In this document: positions 1 to 6,806 of the stretch, one piece after another
Layout of the letters: the number at the start of each line of letters is the position of its first letter
Numbering within the stretch: the stretch's first letter is position 1
Source of the DNA: Crocinitomicaceae bacterium
Lineage (GTDB): Bacteria; Bacteroidota; Bacteroidia; Flavobacteriales_D; Sanyastnellaceae
Assembly (NCBI GenBank): GCA_002729115.1
Contig: PBWG01000094.1
Coordinates: forward strand, 2,753-9,558
Direction of reading: 5' to 3'
Length of the DNA: 6,806 nt
Notes under the pieces: generated by a model
The model's input: the letters and a program-made list of their open reading frames with translations, nothing else
Told to the model about the DNA's origin: nothing
Databases searched by the model: none
Program-made: the position numbers and the translations under genes

Positions 1-6
1 GGGCAC

Positions 7-34
7 TTTGGTCGTCAAGTGAGCCCTACCTTCG
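7..34 (+). promoter_or_regulatory. Weak candidate Bacteroidota promoter upstream of the glycosyltransferase gene
   Basis: TTTG at 7-10 matches the Bacteroidota -33 element. TACCTTCG at 27-34 matches the -7 element TAnnTTTG at five of six fixed positions. The spacer is 16 nt, just under the usual range of about 17-23. Transcription would start near 40, giving a leader of about 40 nt before the ATG at 82. The last codons of an upstream gene may overlap this stretch: one frame reads GTLVVK and stops at 20-22, another stops at 73-75. The window does not show which frame, if any, is coding. The match is imperfect and could be chance. Confidence 0.2.
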
Positions 35-81
35 CGGGGATGCGTGGCAAGTGCCGCGTGCCTCACGAAGATTGACGACAC

Positions 82-3000
82 ATGCGTTTTGACCGCTTGA
101 ACAACTGGACTGGATGGGCTGTGTGGGCCCTGGCCACATTGGTGTACTTCCTCACCGTGGAACCCACAGCGAGCTTCTGGGACTGTGGTGAATTCATCGC
201 CTCCGCCTACAAACTCGAGGTGGGACACCCTCCAGGCGCGCCGTTCTTCATGCTGTTGGCGCGCTTCCTGATGATCCCCATGGGCCCTGACACGGCAGCT
301 TTGGCGGCCAACATGTTGTCGGTCCTGAGCAGTTCATTCACGATTCTGTTCCTGTTCTGGAGCATCACCCATTTGGCCAAACGCCTCAGTGGGGAGCAAG
401 ACCCGCAAGGCGGCACGCTTGTGGTGGTGTTGGGTTCAGGTGTGGTGGGCGCCCTGGCGTACACGTTCAGCGACTCGTTCTGGTTCAGTGCGGTCGAGGG
501 CGAGGTTTACGCCTTGTCGAGCTTGTTTACGGCGCTCGTGTTTTGGGCCATCCTCAAGTGGGAAAACGTGGCGGACCGTCCAGATTCGACGAAGTGGATC
601 ATTCTGATCGCATACCTCATGGGCCTTTCCATTGGGGTGCACCTGCTCAACTTGTTGGCCATTCCGGCCATCGCCATGGTGTATTACTTCCGCAACTACG
701 ACTTCTCGTGGAAGGGCCTGGCCATCACCGGTGCGGTGTCCATTGCGTTGCTCGGGTTTGTGCAAGAGGCGCTGATCAAAGGTGCGGTTCAGTTGGCAGG
801 GAGCTTTGAGTTGTTCTTCGTCAACGACCTCGGCATGGGCTTCAACACCGGGGCGTTGGTGTACCTCGCGTTGCTCGTGGCTTTGATTGTGGGGCTTTTG
901 ATGGTGTCCCGCCAAAAAGGATGGTGGGCCGTCAACACCCTCACGCTGGGCATGGCCATGGTGCTGCTCGGCTACAGTTCGTTCGCCACGATCATGATTC
1001 GTTCTGCGGCCAACCCGCCGATGGATGAAAACGATCCCCAGAACTTGTTTGCGTTGCTGAGCTACCTCAGCCGTGAGCAGTACGGGGACCGTCCCTTGGC
1101 GACGGGTCAGTTTTGGGACAGCCCCACGAACTTGGACAAGCCCTACCTCGACGGGAAGCCCGCGTGGGTGAAGAGCTACAGCGTGATGAAGAAGCGCGGC
1201 CCCTCGGAGAAGCGGGTCAAGAGCTTCAAGGGTGAATACGCCGCCAAGCAATTCGTCGAGGCCAACGCCGGGGAGAAGTTGTACGTGGTGGAGGAGTACG
1301 TGGACAGCGGCGAGAAGCGCGGCACCAAGCCCAACTACAACCCCGACTACACCATGGTCTTCCCACGGATGTACAGCTCGACGGCAAGCCACATCAAGGA
1401 GTACAAGCGGTGGAGCAATTACAAGGGCTTCAACGCGATCACTTCCTACAGCAGTCCGCTGGTGGATGGGGCGATGAGCCGGGCCCAATTCGTGGTCCAC
1501 TTGGAAGGTGAGATCCTTTCTGGTCAGCTCGAGAAGCCGGAGTTGGAGCGCGTATTGCGACGCCTGTTTGCCGACTACGGATTGCGGTTTGACCAAAACT
1601 TCGGGGTGCAATCCAAGACCGCGCTCCTCGTGCGCAACCCCGAGACTGGGCAAATGAACGCAGCCCCCCTCGACAACGCGCAAATGCGTTCAAGCTTGGC
1701 CACGTACTTCGTGGACCAGTTGGAGTCCGGCCTCGATTACGGCTCGGCCTACGTGCGCCGTCTCGATCAGCAGAAGCGGGCGGACGAGGACGCCTTGCGT
1801 CGTTTGACCCAGCGGGCGAACCAAACCCGAAACCAGGACGACATCCGGGCGGCGCTCCAGGCCGAGGGCAGGCTCAACAACACCCTGGAGGAGTTGATGC
1901 CCACCCAAGGGGAGAACCTGACGTTCTTCAGCGACTACCAAATGGGGTGGATGTACTTCCGGTACTTCTTCTGGAACTTCATTGGAAAGCAAAACGACGT
2001 GCAGGGTCACGGCTCGTTCATGGACGGCAACTGGCTCAGTGGCGTGAGTTTCATCGACGCGGAACGCCTCGGCAACCGCGACGTGTTGACGCAGGAAGCC
2101 CTGGACAACAAGGGCTTGAACCACTTCTTCTACCTGCCGCTGATCTTGGGGTTGATTGGACTCGCGTTCCAAGCGTTCCGCGACCCGCAAGGCGCTTCGG
2201 TGGTGGGCATGCTGTTCTTGATGACTGGCATCGCCATTGTGGTGTACCTGAACCAAACCCCCTTGCAACCCCGTGAACGGGACTACGCCTACGTGGGGTC
2301 GTTCTACGCCTTTGCGATTTGGATTGGTTTGGGTGTGATGGCCCTGTACCAGGCCTCGCAGAAGCCGGAAATTCAAGCGCACATGCGTGGGCTTGCCTTG
2401 CCCTTGGTGGCTGGGGTTGTGTTCTACGTCATGGAGATGCTCACGGGCGGCAGCCACGCGTTGTCGTTCAGCGTCCTGTTCATGGGCGTTGTGGCCACGG
2501 TGTTGTACGCCGTGTCGTGGGGCCTGGGCAAAACGTCGCTGGACGGCGCCGTGCGGGCCGGCGCATTGACGTTGCTTGCCGCCTTGGTGCCCTTCCTCAT
2601 GGCATCTGAGGGTTGGGACGACCACAGCCGGGCCCGCCGTCGGACGGGCGTGGACATGGCCAAGAACTACTTGAATTCTTTGGCGCCCAACGCGGTGCTG
2701 TTCACCAACGGTGACAACGACACGTTCCCGCTTTGGTACGCCCAAGAGGTGGAAGGCATCCGGACCGACGTCCGGGTGTGCAACTTGAGCCTCCTCAACA
2801 CCGATTGGTACATCGACCAAATGCGTCGCCGCGCCTACGAGAGCGCACCGTTGCCCATCCTGATGGACGAGGAGAAGTACCGCCAGGGCACCCGGGACGT
2901 GGTCTTGATTGACCGCAACTCAGAGCCGATTGATCTTTTGGAGGCGATGAACTACACGTTGGACGACGACAACCTCCAGCAGTTCCCAGGCCAAAAAGGC

Positions 3001-3951
3001 TACTTCCACCTCCCCGGCAACACCTTCACCGTGCCTGTGGATTCGGCGGCGGTGGTCTCCTCAGGGTTGGTGGACGCCCAAGAGGCCAAGTTGCTCAAGG
3101 ACCAAATCCAATGGACCCTGACCAACGGCAACGGGAACACCCAGTCGTACGTGACCAAGAACCACTACGCGGCGCTGAACATGATCGCCAACAACGGGTG
3201 GGAGCGTCCGATTTACTTCGCAGTGACCACAGGCCCGGAGAGCTACCTCGGTTTGCAGGACCACTTCCGCTTGGAAGGGCTAGCCTACCGCTTGGTGCCG
3301 TTCAAGTCGCCCAAGAACGACAACCCCAACATCCTCGGGGCGATCGGCACAGACATCATGTACGACAACGTGATGGACAAGTGGGTGTGGGGCAACATGG
3401 ACGACGTCGAGCACGGCATTTACATGGATGAAAACAACCGCCGCATGGTGACCAACGTGCGGTTGCAGATGGCGAACCTTTCCGAGGCGCTCCTGAAGGA
3501 ACGCGACCCGGGGCGCGCCATGGAAGTGCTTGACGAGTTGATGCGCGCCATGCCCAAGGAAAACGTGCCCTACAGCCGGGTGATGATGCCTGTGGCGGAG
3601 ACCTACATGCAGCTGGCGAGCGACACCGCGCTTGCGCCCAACACCAAGAACTTGAGCGAGGTCTCTCGCCTGCACGCTTGGAAGATGGCCCAGGAGATCA
3701 GCGACGATTTCATGGCCATGCAGGAGGACAACATCGCCTACTTCACGTCCTTGGAGCCTGAGTACTACATGGCGGCGGACCGCGAGATGCAGTTTGCCTT
3801 GCAAGTGGGAGACCGGCTGGTCCGTGTCATGAAGTATTTCCACCCGACCTCTGACGTCACCAAGGCGCTGGAGGACCGCTTGACCGACATGGAGTCGGAG
3901 GTGGAGGCCTACGAGCGCAACCTCGTGGACTTGGGCGATTTCGCATTCTGA
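82..3951 (+). CDS. DUF2723 / TMEM260-like GT-C membrane glycosyltransferase (putative protein O-glycosyltransferase)
   Basis: This is a 1289-aa polytopic inner-membrane protein of the DUF2723 family, whose human relative TMEM260 is a protein O-mannosyltransferase. The first membrane segment (about 12-26) is followed by SFWDCGEF (31-38) and GHPPGAP (48-54). Asp34 and Glu37 sit where GT-C enzymes keep catalytic acids in the first external loop. About eight more hydrophobic segments run to residue 310. A hydrophilic region (about 311-680) contains NPPMDENDP (311-319) and GKQNDVQGHG (635-644). A second membrane block of about six segments (683-842) contains TPLQPRERDYAYVG (726-739). A soluble tail begins after 842, with NGDNDTFPLWYAQE at 876-889 and a helical, TPR-like end from about 1134. 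The likely role is transfer of a lipid-linked sugar to exported proteins in the periplasm; donor and acceptor cannot be read from sequence. The ATG at 82 puts the N-terminus at the expected distance from the WDCGEF motif. No strong ribosome binding site is visible. Residues 464-606 look like an extra insert. Confidence 0.9.
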   Translation: MRFDRLNNWTGWAVWALATLVYFLTVEPTASFWDCGEFIASAYKLEVGHPPGAPFFMLLARFLMIPMGPDTAALAANMLSVLSSSFTILFLFWSITHLAKRLSGEQDPQGGTLVVVLGSGVVGALAYTFSDSFWFSAVEGEVYALSSLFTALVFWAILKWENVADRPDSTKWIILIAYLMGLSIGVHLLNLLAIPAIAMVYYFRNYDFSWKGLAITGAVSIALLGFVQEALIKGAVQLAGSFELFFVNDLGMGFNTGALVYLALLVALIVGLLMVSRQKGWWAVNTLTLGMAMVLLGYSSFATIMIRSAANPPMDENDPQNLFALLSYLSREQYGDRPLATGQFWDSPTNLDKPYLDGKPAWVKSYSVMKKRGPSEKRVKSFKGEYAAKQFVEANAGEKLYVVEEYVDSGEKRGTKPNYNPDYTMVFPRMYSSTASHIKEYKRWSNYKGFNAITSYSSPLVDGAMSRAQFVVHLEGEILSGQLEKPELERVLRRLFADYGLRFDQNFGVQSKTALLVRNPETGQMNAAPLDNAQMRSSLATYFVDQLESGLDYGSAYVRRLDQQKRADEDALRRLTQRANQTRNQDDIRAALQAEGRLNNTLEELMPTQGENLTFFSDYQMGWMYFRYFFWNFIGKQNDVQGHGSFMDGNWLSGVSFIDAERLGNRDVLTQEALDNKGLNHFFYLPLILGLIGLAFQAFRDPQGASVVGMLFLMTGIAIVVYLNQTPLQPRERDYAYVGSFYAFAIWIGLGVMALYQASQKPEIQAHMRGLALPLVAGVVFYVMEMLTGGSHALSFSVLFMGVVATVLYAVSWGLGKTSLDGAVRAGALTLLAALVPFLMASEGWDDHSRARRRTGVDMAKNYLNSLAPNAVLFTNGDNDTFPLWYAQEVEGIRTDVRVCNLSLLNTDWYIDQMRRRAYESAPLPILMDEEKYRQGTRDVVLIDRNSEPIDLLEAMNYTLDDDNLQQFPGQKGYFHLPGNTFTVPVDSAAVVSSGLVDAQEAKLLKDQIQWTLTNGNGNTQSYVTKNHYAALNMIANNGWERPIYFAVTTGPESYLGLQDHFRLEGLAYRLVPFKSPKNDNPNILGAIGTDIMYDNVMDKWVWGNMDDVEHGIYMDENNRRMVTNVRLQMANLSEALLKERDPGRAMEVLDELMRAMPKENVPYSRVMMPVAETYMQLASDTALAPNTKNLSEVSRLHAWKMAQEISDDFMAMQEDNIAYFTSLEPEYYMAADREMQFALQVGDRLVRVMKYFHPTSDVTKALEDRLTDMESEVEAYERNLVDLGDFAF

Positions 3952-3963
3952 ACGGCCGATTCT

Positions 3964-4590
3964 GTGACCAAAGCGCGCATCGCCATCTTGGCTTCAGGGT
4001 CGGGCTCCAACGCCGAGGCGTTGATGACCCACTTCGCCACAGGCCCGGGCTCGGAGGTGGCGGAGGTGGCGTGGGTGTGCACCAACCGCCAGGCGGCTGG
4101 GGTGCGCGCACGGGCCCAGGCGCTGGGTGTCGCAGAAAGCCACCTGCCCAAGGCGGCCATCGCCGAGGGGGCGCTCCTGCGTGAGTTGCAGGCCCGGGAC
4201 ATCGGTTGGGTGGCGCTTGCGGGCTTTTTGTTGAAGGTTCCGGCCGACGTGTGCGCGGCGTTTGAGCACCGCATGGTGAACATCCATCCGGCCCTTCTTC
4301 CGAAGCACGGCGGATTGGGGATGTACGGCATGCATGTGCATCGGGCGGTGCATGAAGCGAAGGACGCGCGGTCGGGCACGACCATCCACTGGGTCAACGA
4401 GGCCTACGACGAGGGAGACATCCTCTTCCAGGGCGAGGTGGCCCTTCAGCCGGAAGACACCCCAGAAGACATCGCGGCCAAAGTGCTCGAGTTGGAGCAC
4501 CGCCATTACCCCGTGGTGCTGGAGGGCCTCATTCGCATGGCCCAAGGGACGGACGTGCGGGACAACACCCATTTGAAATCCCACAGCTGA
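3964..4590 (+). CDS. purN: Phosphoribosylglycinamide formyltransferase (GART)
   Basis: PurN moves a formyl group from 10-formyltetrahydrofolate to glycinamide ribonucleotide, the third step of de novo purine synthesis in the cytoplasm. The 208-aa length is normal. The N-terminal phosphate-binding loop is GSGSN (12-16). NIHPALLP (106-113) supplies the catalytic Asn106 and His108, the same numbers as in E. coli. The YDEGD stretch holds Asp149, equivalent to E. coli Asp144, with His142 seven residues before it as in E. coli. The GTG at 3964 is chosen because it lies directly before the first strand (RIAILASGSGSN) and no earlier start fits the 12-nt gap after the glycosyltransferase. The HGGLGMYGMHVH stretch is the usual form in Bacteroidota. 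The gene is complete and probably cotranscribed with both neighbours; translation is likely coupled to rnhA, three bases downstream. Confidence 0.96.
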   Translation: MTKARIAILASGSGSNAEALMTHFATGPGSEVAEVAWVCTNRQAAGVRARAQALGVAESHLPKAAIAEGALLRELQARDIGWVALAGFLLKVPADVCAAFEHRMVNIHPALLPKHGGLGMYGMHVHRAVHEAKDARSGTTIHWVNEAYDEGDILFQGEVALQPEDTPEDIAAKVLELEHRHYPVVLEGLIRMAQGTDVRDNTHLKSHS

Positions 4591-4593
4591 GTC

Positions 4594-5055
4594 ATGGCCA
4601 AGGTCACCATGTACACTGACGGTGGGGCAAGCGGCAACCCGGGCCCAGGAGGCTACGGCACCTTGCTCATGTACGGCGAGCATGTCAAGGAGATGTCGGA
4701 AGGCTTCCGCTTGACGACCAACAACCGCATGGAGTTGCTGGCCGTGATTGTGGGCTTGGAGGCCTTGACGCGGGACGGCATTGAGGTGGACGTGTACTCG
4801 GATTCCAAATACGTGGTGGATGCGGTGGAAAAGCGCTGGGTGTTTGGCTGGGAGAAGAAAGGGTACAAGGACAAGAAGAACCCCGATCTCTGGCAGCGCT
4901 TCCTTCGCGTGTACCGACGTCACCAGGTCCGATTCCATTGGGTGAAGGGCCATGCGGGGAACCCGCTGAACGAGCGCGTGGACGCCATGGCGGTGGCTGC
5001 GTACCAAACCGGCGACTTGTTGACCGATACGTGGTATGAAGCCCATGTGGGCTGA
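4594..5055 (+). CDS. rnhA: Ribonuclease HI
   Basis: RNase HI cuts the RNA strand of RNA-DNA hybrids, removing R-loops and primer remnants; it is cytoplasmic and metal dependent. The 153-aa protein matches the E. coli enzyme (155 aa) end to end. The carboxylate tetrad is present: Asp9 in MYTDGGASGNPG, Glu47 in TTNNRMEL, Asp70 in VYSDSKYV and Asp130 in NERVDAMA. His120 in WVKGHAGN is the conserved loop histidine. The basic protrusion that helps bind hybrid is present but slightly shortened (about 80-99, WVFGWEKKGYKDKKNPDLW). The Cys usual in the NERCD motif is Val here, which is not expected to abolish activity. The ATG at 4594 gives the standard N-terminus and lies three bases after the purN stop, so the two are almost certainly one transcript. 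Confidence 0.97.
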   Translation: MAKVTMYTDGGASGNPGPGGYGTLLMYGEHVKEMSEGFRLTTNNRMELLAVIVGLEALTRDGIEVDVYSDSKYVVDAVEKRWVFGWEKKGYKDKKNPDLWQRFLRVYRRHQVRFHWVKGHAGNPLNERVDAMAVAAYQTGDLLTDTWYEAHVG

Positions 5056-5077
5056 GGCAGGAGGGCGTCGGAGGGGT

Positions 5078-5085
5078 TATCTTTG
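5078..5085 (+). promoter_or_regulatory. Perfect Bacteroidota -7 promoter box (TAnnTTTG)
   Basis: TATCTTTG matches all six fixed positions of the Bacteroidota -7 consensus TAnnTTTG. It lies in the 48-nt gap between rnhA and the acyl-CoA dehydrogenase gene. No clear TTG or TTTG -33 element sits 17-23 nt upstream; GCTG at 5051-5054 is the nearest poor match. A start of transcription a few bases downstream would leave a leader of roughly ten bases before the ATG at 5098 or 5104. This suggests that the dehydrogenase and DUF2200 genes have their own promoter. The purine-rich tracts at 5060-5065 and 5070-5076 would then lie upstream of the transcript and could not serve it as ribosome binding sites. 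Confidence 0.45.
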
Positions 5086-5103
5086 GGCTGCAATTCAATG
5101 ATC

Positions 5104-6282
5104 ATGCGTACAGACCTCTACCAAGGCCACGACTACTACAACATGGACGAGCTCCTCACCGAGGAGCACAAGCTGATCCGCGACACCGCGCGTGCGTGGG
5201 TGAAGCAGGAAGTCAGCCCCATCATCGAAGACGCGGCGGAGCGCTGCGAATTCCCCAAGCACCTGCTGCCTGGGTTGGGGGAGATTGGGGCGTTTGGGCC
5301 CTACATCCCGGAGGAGTACGGCGGCGCAGGTTTGGACCAAATCGCGTACGGTTTGATCATGCAGGAGTTGGAGCGCTGCGACAGTGGATTGCGCTCGACC
5401 GCTTCTGTGCAGAGCTCGTTGGTGATGTACCCCATTTGGAAGTACGGCACCGAAGAGCAAAAGCAGAAGTTCCTCCCCAAGCTGGCCACCGGCGAGTGGA
5501 TGGGTTGCTTTGGACTGACCGAGCCTGACCACGGGTCCAACCCAGGAGGCATGGTCACCAACTACAAGGAAGACGGCGACGACATCATCCTCAACGGGGC
5601 CAAGATGTGGATTTCCAACGCGCCCTTCGCCCAGTTGGCGGTGGTGTGGGCCAAGAACGAGGAAGGCCGCATCCACGGGGTGATTGTGGAGCGTGGCATG
5701 GAAGGGTTCAGCACCCCCACCATGAAAGGAAAGTGGAGCCTGCGCGCGTCCGACACGGGCGAGCTCATCTTCGACAACGTCCGGGTGCCCAAGGCCAACA
5801 TTTTGCCTGGCCGTTCTGGTTTGGGTGCGCCGCTCAGTTGCCTGGACAGCGCGCGCTACGGCATCGCGTGGGGCGCCATCGGTGCGGCCCTCGACTGCTA
5901 CGACGTCGGCTTGCGCTACGCCAAGGAGCGCACGCAGTTTGGCCGTCCGATTGGAGGGTTTCAGCTGCAGCAGAAGAAGTTGGCGGAAGCGATCACCGAG
6001 ATCACCAAGGCCCAGCTGTTGACGCACCGCCTCGGGGTGTTGCGCAACGAAGGCCGTGCGACCTCGGCCCAAATTTCCATGGCCAAGCGCAACAACGTGG
6101 ACATGGCGATTCACATCGCACGTGAAATGCGTCAAATCCTCGGCGGCATGGGCATCATGAACGAATACCCGATCATGCGCCACATGGCCAACTTGGAGTC
6201 GGTCATCACCTACGAGGGCACGCACGACATCCACTTGCTCATCACCGGCCTCGACATCACCGGGGAAAACGCGTTCAAGTAA
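5104..6282 (+). CDS. gcdH: Acyl-CoA dehydrogenase, glutaryl-CoA dehydrogenase type
   Basis: This 392-aa FAD enzyme of the acyl-CoA dehydrogenase family most resembles glutaryl-CoA dehydrogenase, which oxidises and decarboxylates glutaryl-CoA to crotonyl-CoA in lysine and tryptophan breakdown and passes electrons to ETF. Glu371 in TYEGTHDIH is the catalytic base (human Glu370). RSTASVQSSLVM holds Arg97 and Ser101, matching human Arg94 and Ser98, which bind the glutaryl carboxylate; Glu90 fits human Glu87. FAD and substrate contacts appear in CFGLTEPDHGSNPGGM (135-150) and KMWISNAPFA. ARYGIAWGAIGAA and the C-terminal IMRHMANLESV also follow the family. The ATG at 5104 is preferred because the protein then begins MRTDLY, the usual start in Bacteroidota; ATG 5098 and TTG 5083 are in-frame alternatives. 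TTG 5083 overlaps the -7 box and is unlikely. The decarboxylating activity is inferred from residues, and a broader short-chain specificity is possible. Confidence 0.9.
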   Translation: MRTDLYQGHDYYNMDELLTEEHKLIRDTARAWVKQEVSPIIEDAAERCEFPKHLLPGLGEIGAFGPYIPEEYGGAGLDQIAYGLIMQELERCDSGLRSTASVQSSLVMYPIWKYGTEEQKQKFLPKLATGEWMGCFGLTEPDHGSNPGGMVTNYKEDGDDIILNGAKMWISNAPFAQLAVVWAKNEEGRIHGVIVERGMEGFSTPTMKGKWSLRASDTGELIFDNVRVPKANILPGRSGLGAPLSCLDSARYGIAWGAIGAALDCYDVGLRYAKERTQFGRPIGGFQLQQKKLAEAITEITKAQLLTHRLGVLRNEGRATSAQISMAKRNNVDMAIHIAREMRQILGGMGIMNEYPIMRHMANLESVITYEGTHDIHLLITGLDITGENAFK

Positions 6283-6283
6283 G

Positions 6284-6652
6284 TTGCCTGCGCCCACCGA
6301 CGCGCACCACAAGCGCATCGCCGAGATGACCTTCTCGTCGGTGTACCCTTGTTACGTCACGAAAGTGGAGAAGAAGGGCCGCACAGAAGGGGAGCTGCGC
6401 GAGGTGTTGACCTGGCTTACGGGGTTGTCTTGTGATGAATTGGACGCCCACCGTGAGGCGAAGTCCACGTTTTCAGACCTGTTCCAAGCGGCTGAACTCC
6501 ACGCCAACGCCTCGCTCATCACGGGCAGCATTTGCGGGTATCGGATTGAGGAGCTCGACAACCCCCTGACGATGTCCGTTCGAATGATGGACAAGCTGGT
6601 GGACGAGCTGGCGAAAGGACGGCCCATGGACAAGGTCTTGCGCCAAGGTTGA
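6284..6652 (+). CDS. DUF2200 family protein, function unknown
   Basis: A 122-aa soluble protein recognised as DUF2200 by its pattern: HKRIAEMTFSSVYPCYVTK (9-27), then KKGRT, VLTWLTG, NASLITGSICGYRIEE and a C-terminal MDKLVDELAKGRPMDKVLR. No signal peptide or membrane segment is visible, and no catalytic motif is known to me. The family is small and widespread in bacteria without an assigned role. The TTG at 6284 is chosen because residues HKRIAEM before the first ATG (6326) are part of the conserved family N-terminus and no other ATG, GTG or TTG occurs between them. It starts one base after the dehydrogenase stop, so translation is probably coupled. No strong ribosome binding site is seen. 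Proximity to the dehydrogenase is not evidence of a shared pathway. Confidence 0.85.
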   Translation: MPAPTDAHHKRIAEMTFSSVYPCYVTKVEKKGRTEGELREVLTWLTGLSCDELDAHREAKSTFSDLFQAAELHANASLITGSICGYRIEELDNPLTMSVRMMDKLVDELAKGRPMDKVLRQG

Positions 6653-6671
6653 GTGACCGCTGCCCCGACCC

Positions 6672-6806
6672 TCAACGGATGCCGAACCGGTCGGCGTCCT
6701 GAAGGAAGGGCAGTGCGGTTCGGAAGGCCGCCAATTCGGATTTGTGCCACGTGGCGCGCAACACAGCAGGTGAGCCTGCGCCTCCTGCATCTGCCAGGAT
6801 GTTCCC
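6672..6806 (-). CDS. Probable C-terminal end of a convergent gene, product not recognised
   Basis: Reading the minus strand from the window edge gives 44 codons ending in TGA (6672-6674). The visible tail ends in LPFLQDADRFGIR, preceded by a WHKSELAAF stretch. The residue mix is balanced and roughly two thirds of third codon positions are G or C. The competing plus-strand frame, open from GTG 6653, is rich in Arg and Cys and looks like a shadow. The other two minus frames run on into the DUF2200 gene and also look like shadows. If real, this gene converges on DUF2200 with 19 nt between stops. The fragment is too short for me to name a family. Confidence 0.4.
   Translation of the reverse strand, partial: GNILADAGGAGSPAVLRATWHKSELAAFRTALPFLQDADRFGIR
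6677..6699 (+). terminator. Hairpin just downstream of DUF2200, possible 3'-end structure
   Basis: GGATGCCGA (6677-6685) and TCGGCGTCC (6691-6699) form a 9-bp stem with a 5-nt loop (ACCGG). In plus-strand RNA all nine positions pair, one as a U-G wobble; in minus-strand RNA that position becomes an A-C mismatch. It begins 24 nt after the DUF2200 stop, a sensible place for a transcript end. No run of U follows, so it is not a classical intrinsic terminator, and it lies inside the likely end of the convergent gene. Confidence 0.3.

Noticed and set aside
43..67. Imperfect inverted repeat in the leader (CGTGGCA against TGCCTCACG)
   Set aside because: Only seven pairs with a 2-nt bulge and no U-run; too weak to call a terminator or attenuator.
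436..1683. Long minus-strand open frame (415 codons) opposite the glycosyltransferase gene
   Set aside because: It is rich in His, Val, Arg and Gln with no recognisable motif, and lies opposite a well supported gene; G/C-rich third positions remove stop codons on the opposite strand.
1690..2820. Second long minus-strand open frame (376 codons) opposite the same gene
   Set aside because: Same low-information composition (His, Val, Gln, Arg) and fully covered by conserved DUF2723 sequence on the plus strand.
3994..5046. Minus-strand open frame (350 codons) spanning purN and rnhA
   Set aside because: It crosses two complete conserved genes and its translation is His/Val-rich without any domain; a shadow.
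5083..5103. TTG start at 5083 for the dehydrogenase, six bases after a GGAGGGG tract
   Set aside because: It overlaps the -7 promoter box and adds residues before the usual MRTDLY-type start of this family; possible only on a read-through transcript.
5095..6318. Minus-strand open frame (407 codons) opposite the dehydrogenase
   Set aside because: It mirrors the coding constraint of the dehydrogenase and has no family motif.
6653..6806. Plus-strand frame open from GTG 6653, directly after the DUF2200 stop
   Set aside because: Its translation is rich in Arg and Cys, as expected of an off-frame reading of GC-rich DNA; the minus-strand frame ending at 6672 has a more protein-like composition.

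Overview
The window carries ordinary chromosomal genes from a GC-rich member of the Bacteroidota, most likely Flavobacteriales or a relative. The evidence is a very long DUF2723/TMEM260-like membrane glycosyltransferase of the kind typical of that phylum, a Bacteroidota-style acyl-CoA dehydrogenase, a perfect Bacteroidota -7 promoter box (TAnnTTTG) in the one sizeable gap between genes, and mostly weak Shine-Dalgarno sequences. By eye GC is near 60%, with strong G/C preference at third codon positions. The taxonomic placement is inference.

Layout: 1-81 is a short leader with a weak candidate promoter and possibly the last codons of an upstream gene. 82-3951 is the DUF2723 glycosyltransferase (1289 aa). 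After 12 nt comes purN (3964-4590, GTG start), and after 3 nt rnhA (4594-5055). A 48-nt gap with the promoter box precedes a glutaryl-CoA dehydrogenase-type acyl-CoA dehydrogenase (5104-6282). One base after its stop a small DUF2200 protein begins at a TTG codon (6284-6652). The last 135 nt probably encode the C-terminus of a convergent minus-strand gene that I do not recognise; it leaves only 19 nt between the two stop codons, and a hairpin lies inside its end.

The first three genes are packed tightly enough to be one transcript: envelope protein glycosylation, purine synthesis and RNA-DNA hybrid removal. They share no pathway, so this looks like housekeeping packing rather than a functional module. 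The dehydrogenase and DUF2200 genes probably form a second unit driven from the promoter at about 5078-5085. I found no mobile element, CRISPR array, tRNA, rRNA or defence system. No stretch over 300 bases lacks a gene. I see no strong case for a new biological system here; the least ordinary items are the hydrophilic insert in the glycosyltransferase, the promoter box, and the strand-asymmetric hairpin at the convergent gene ends.
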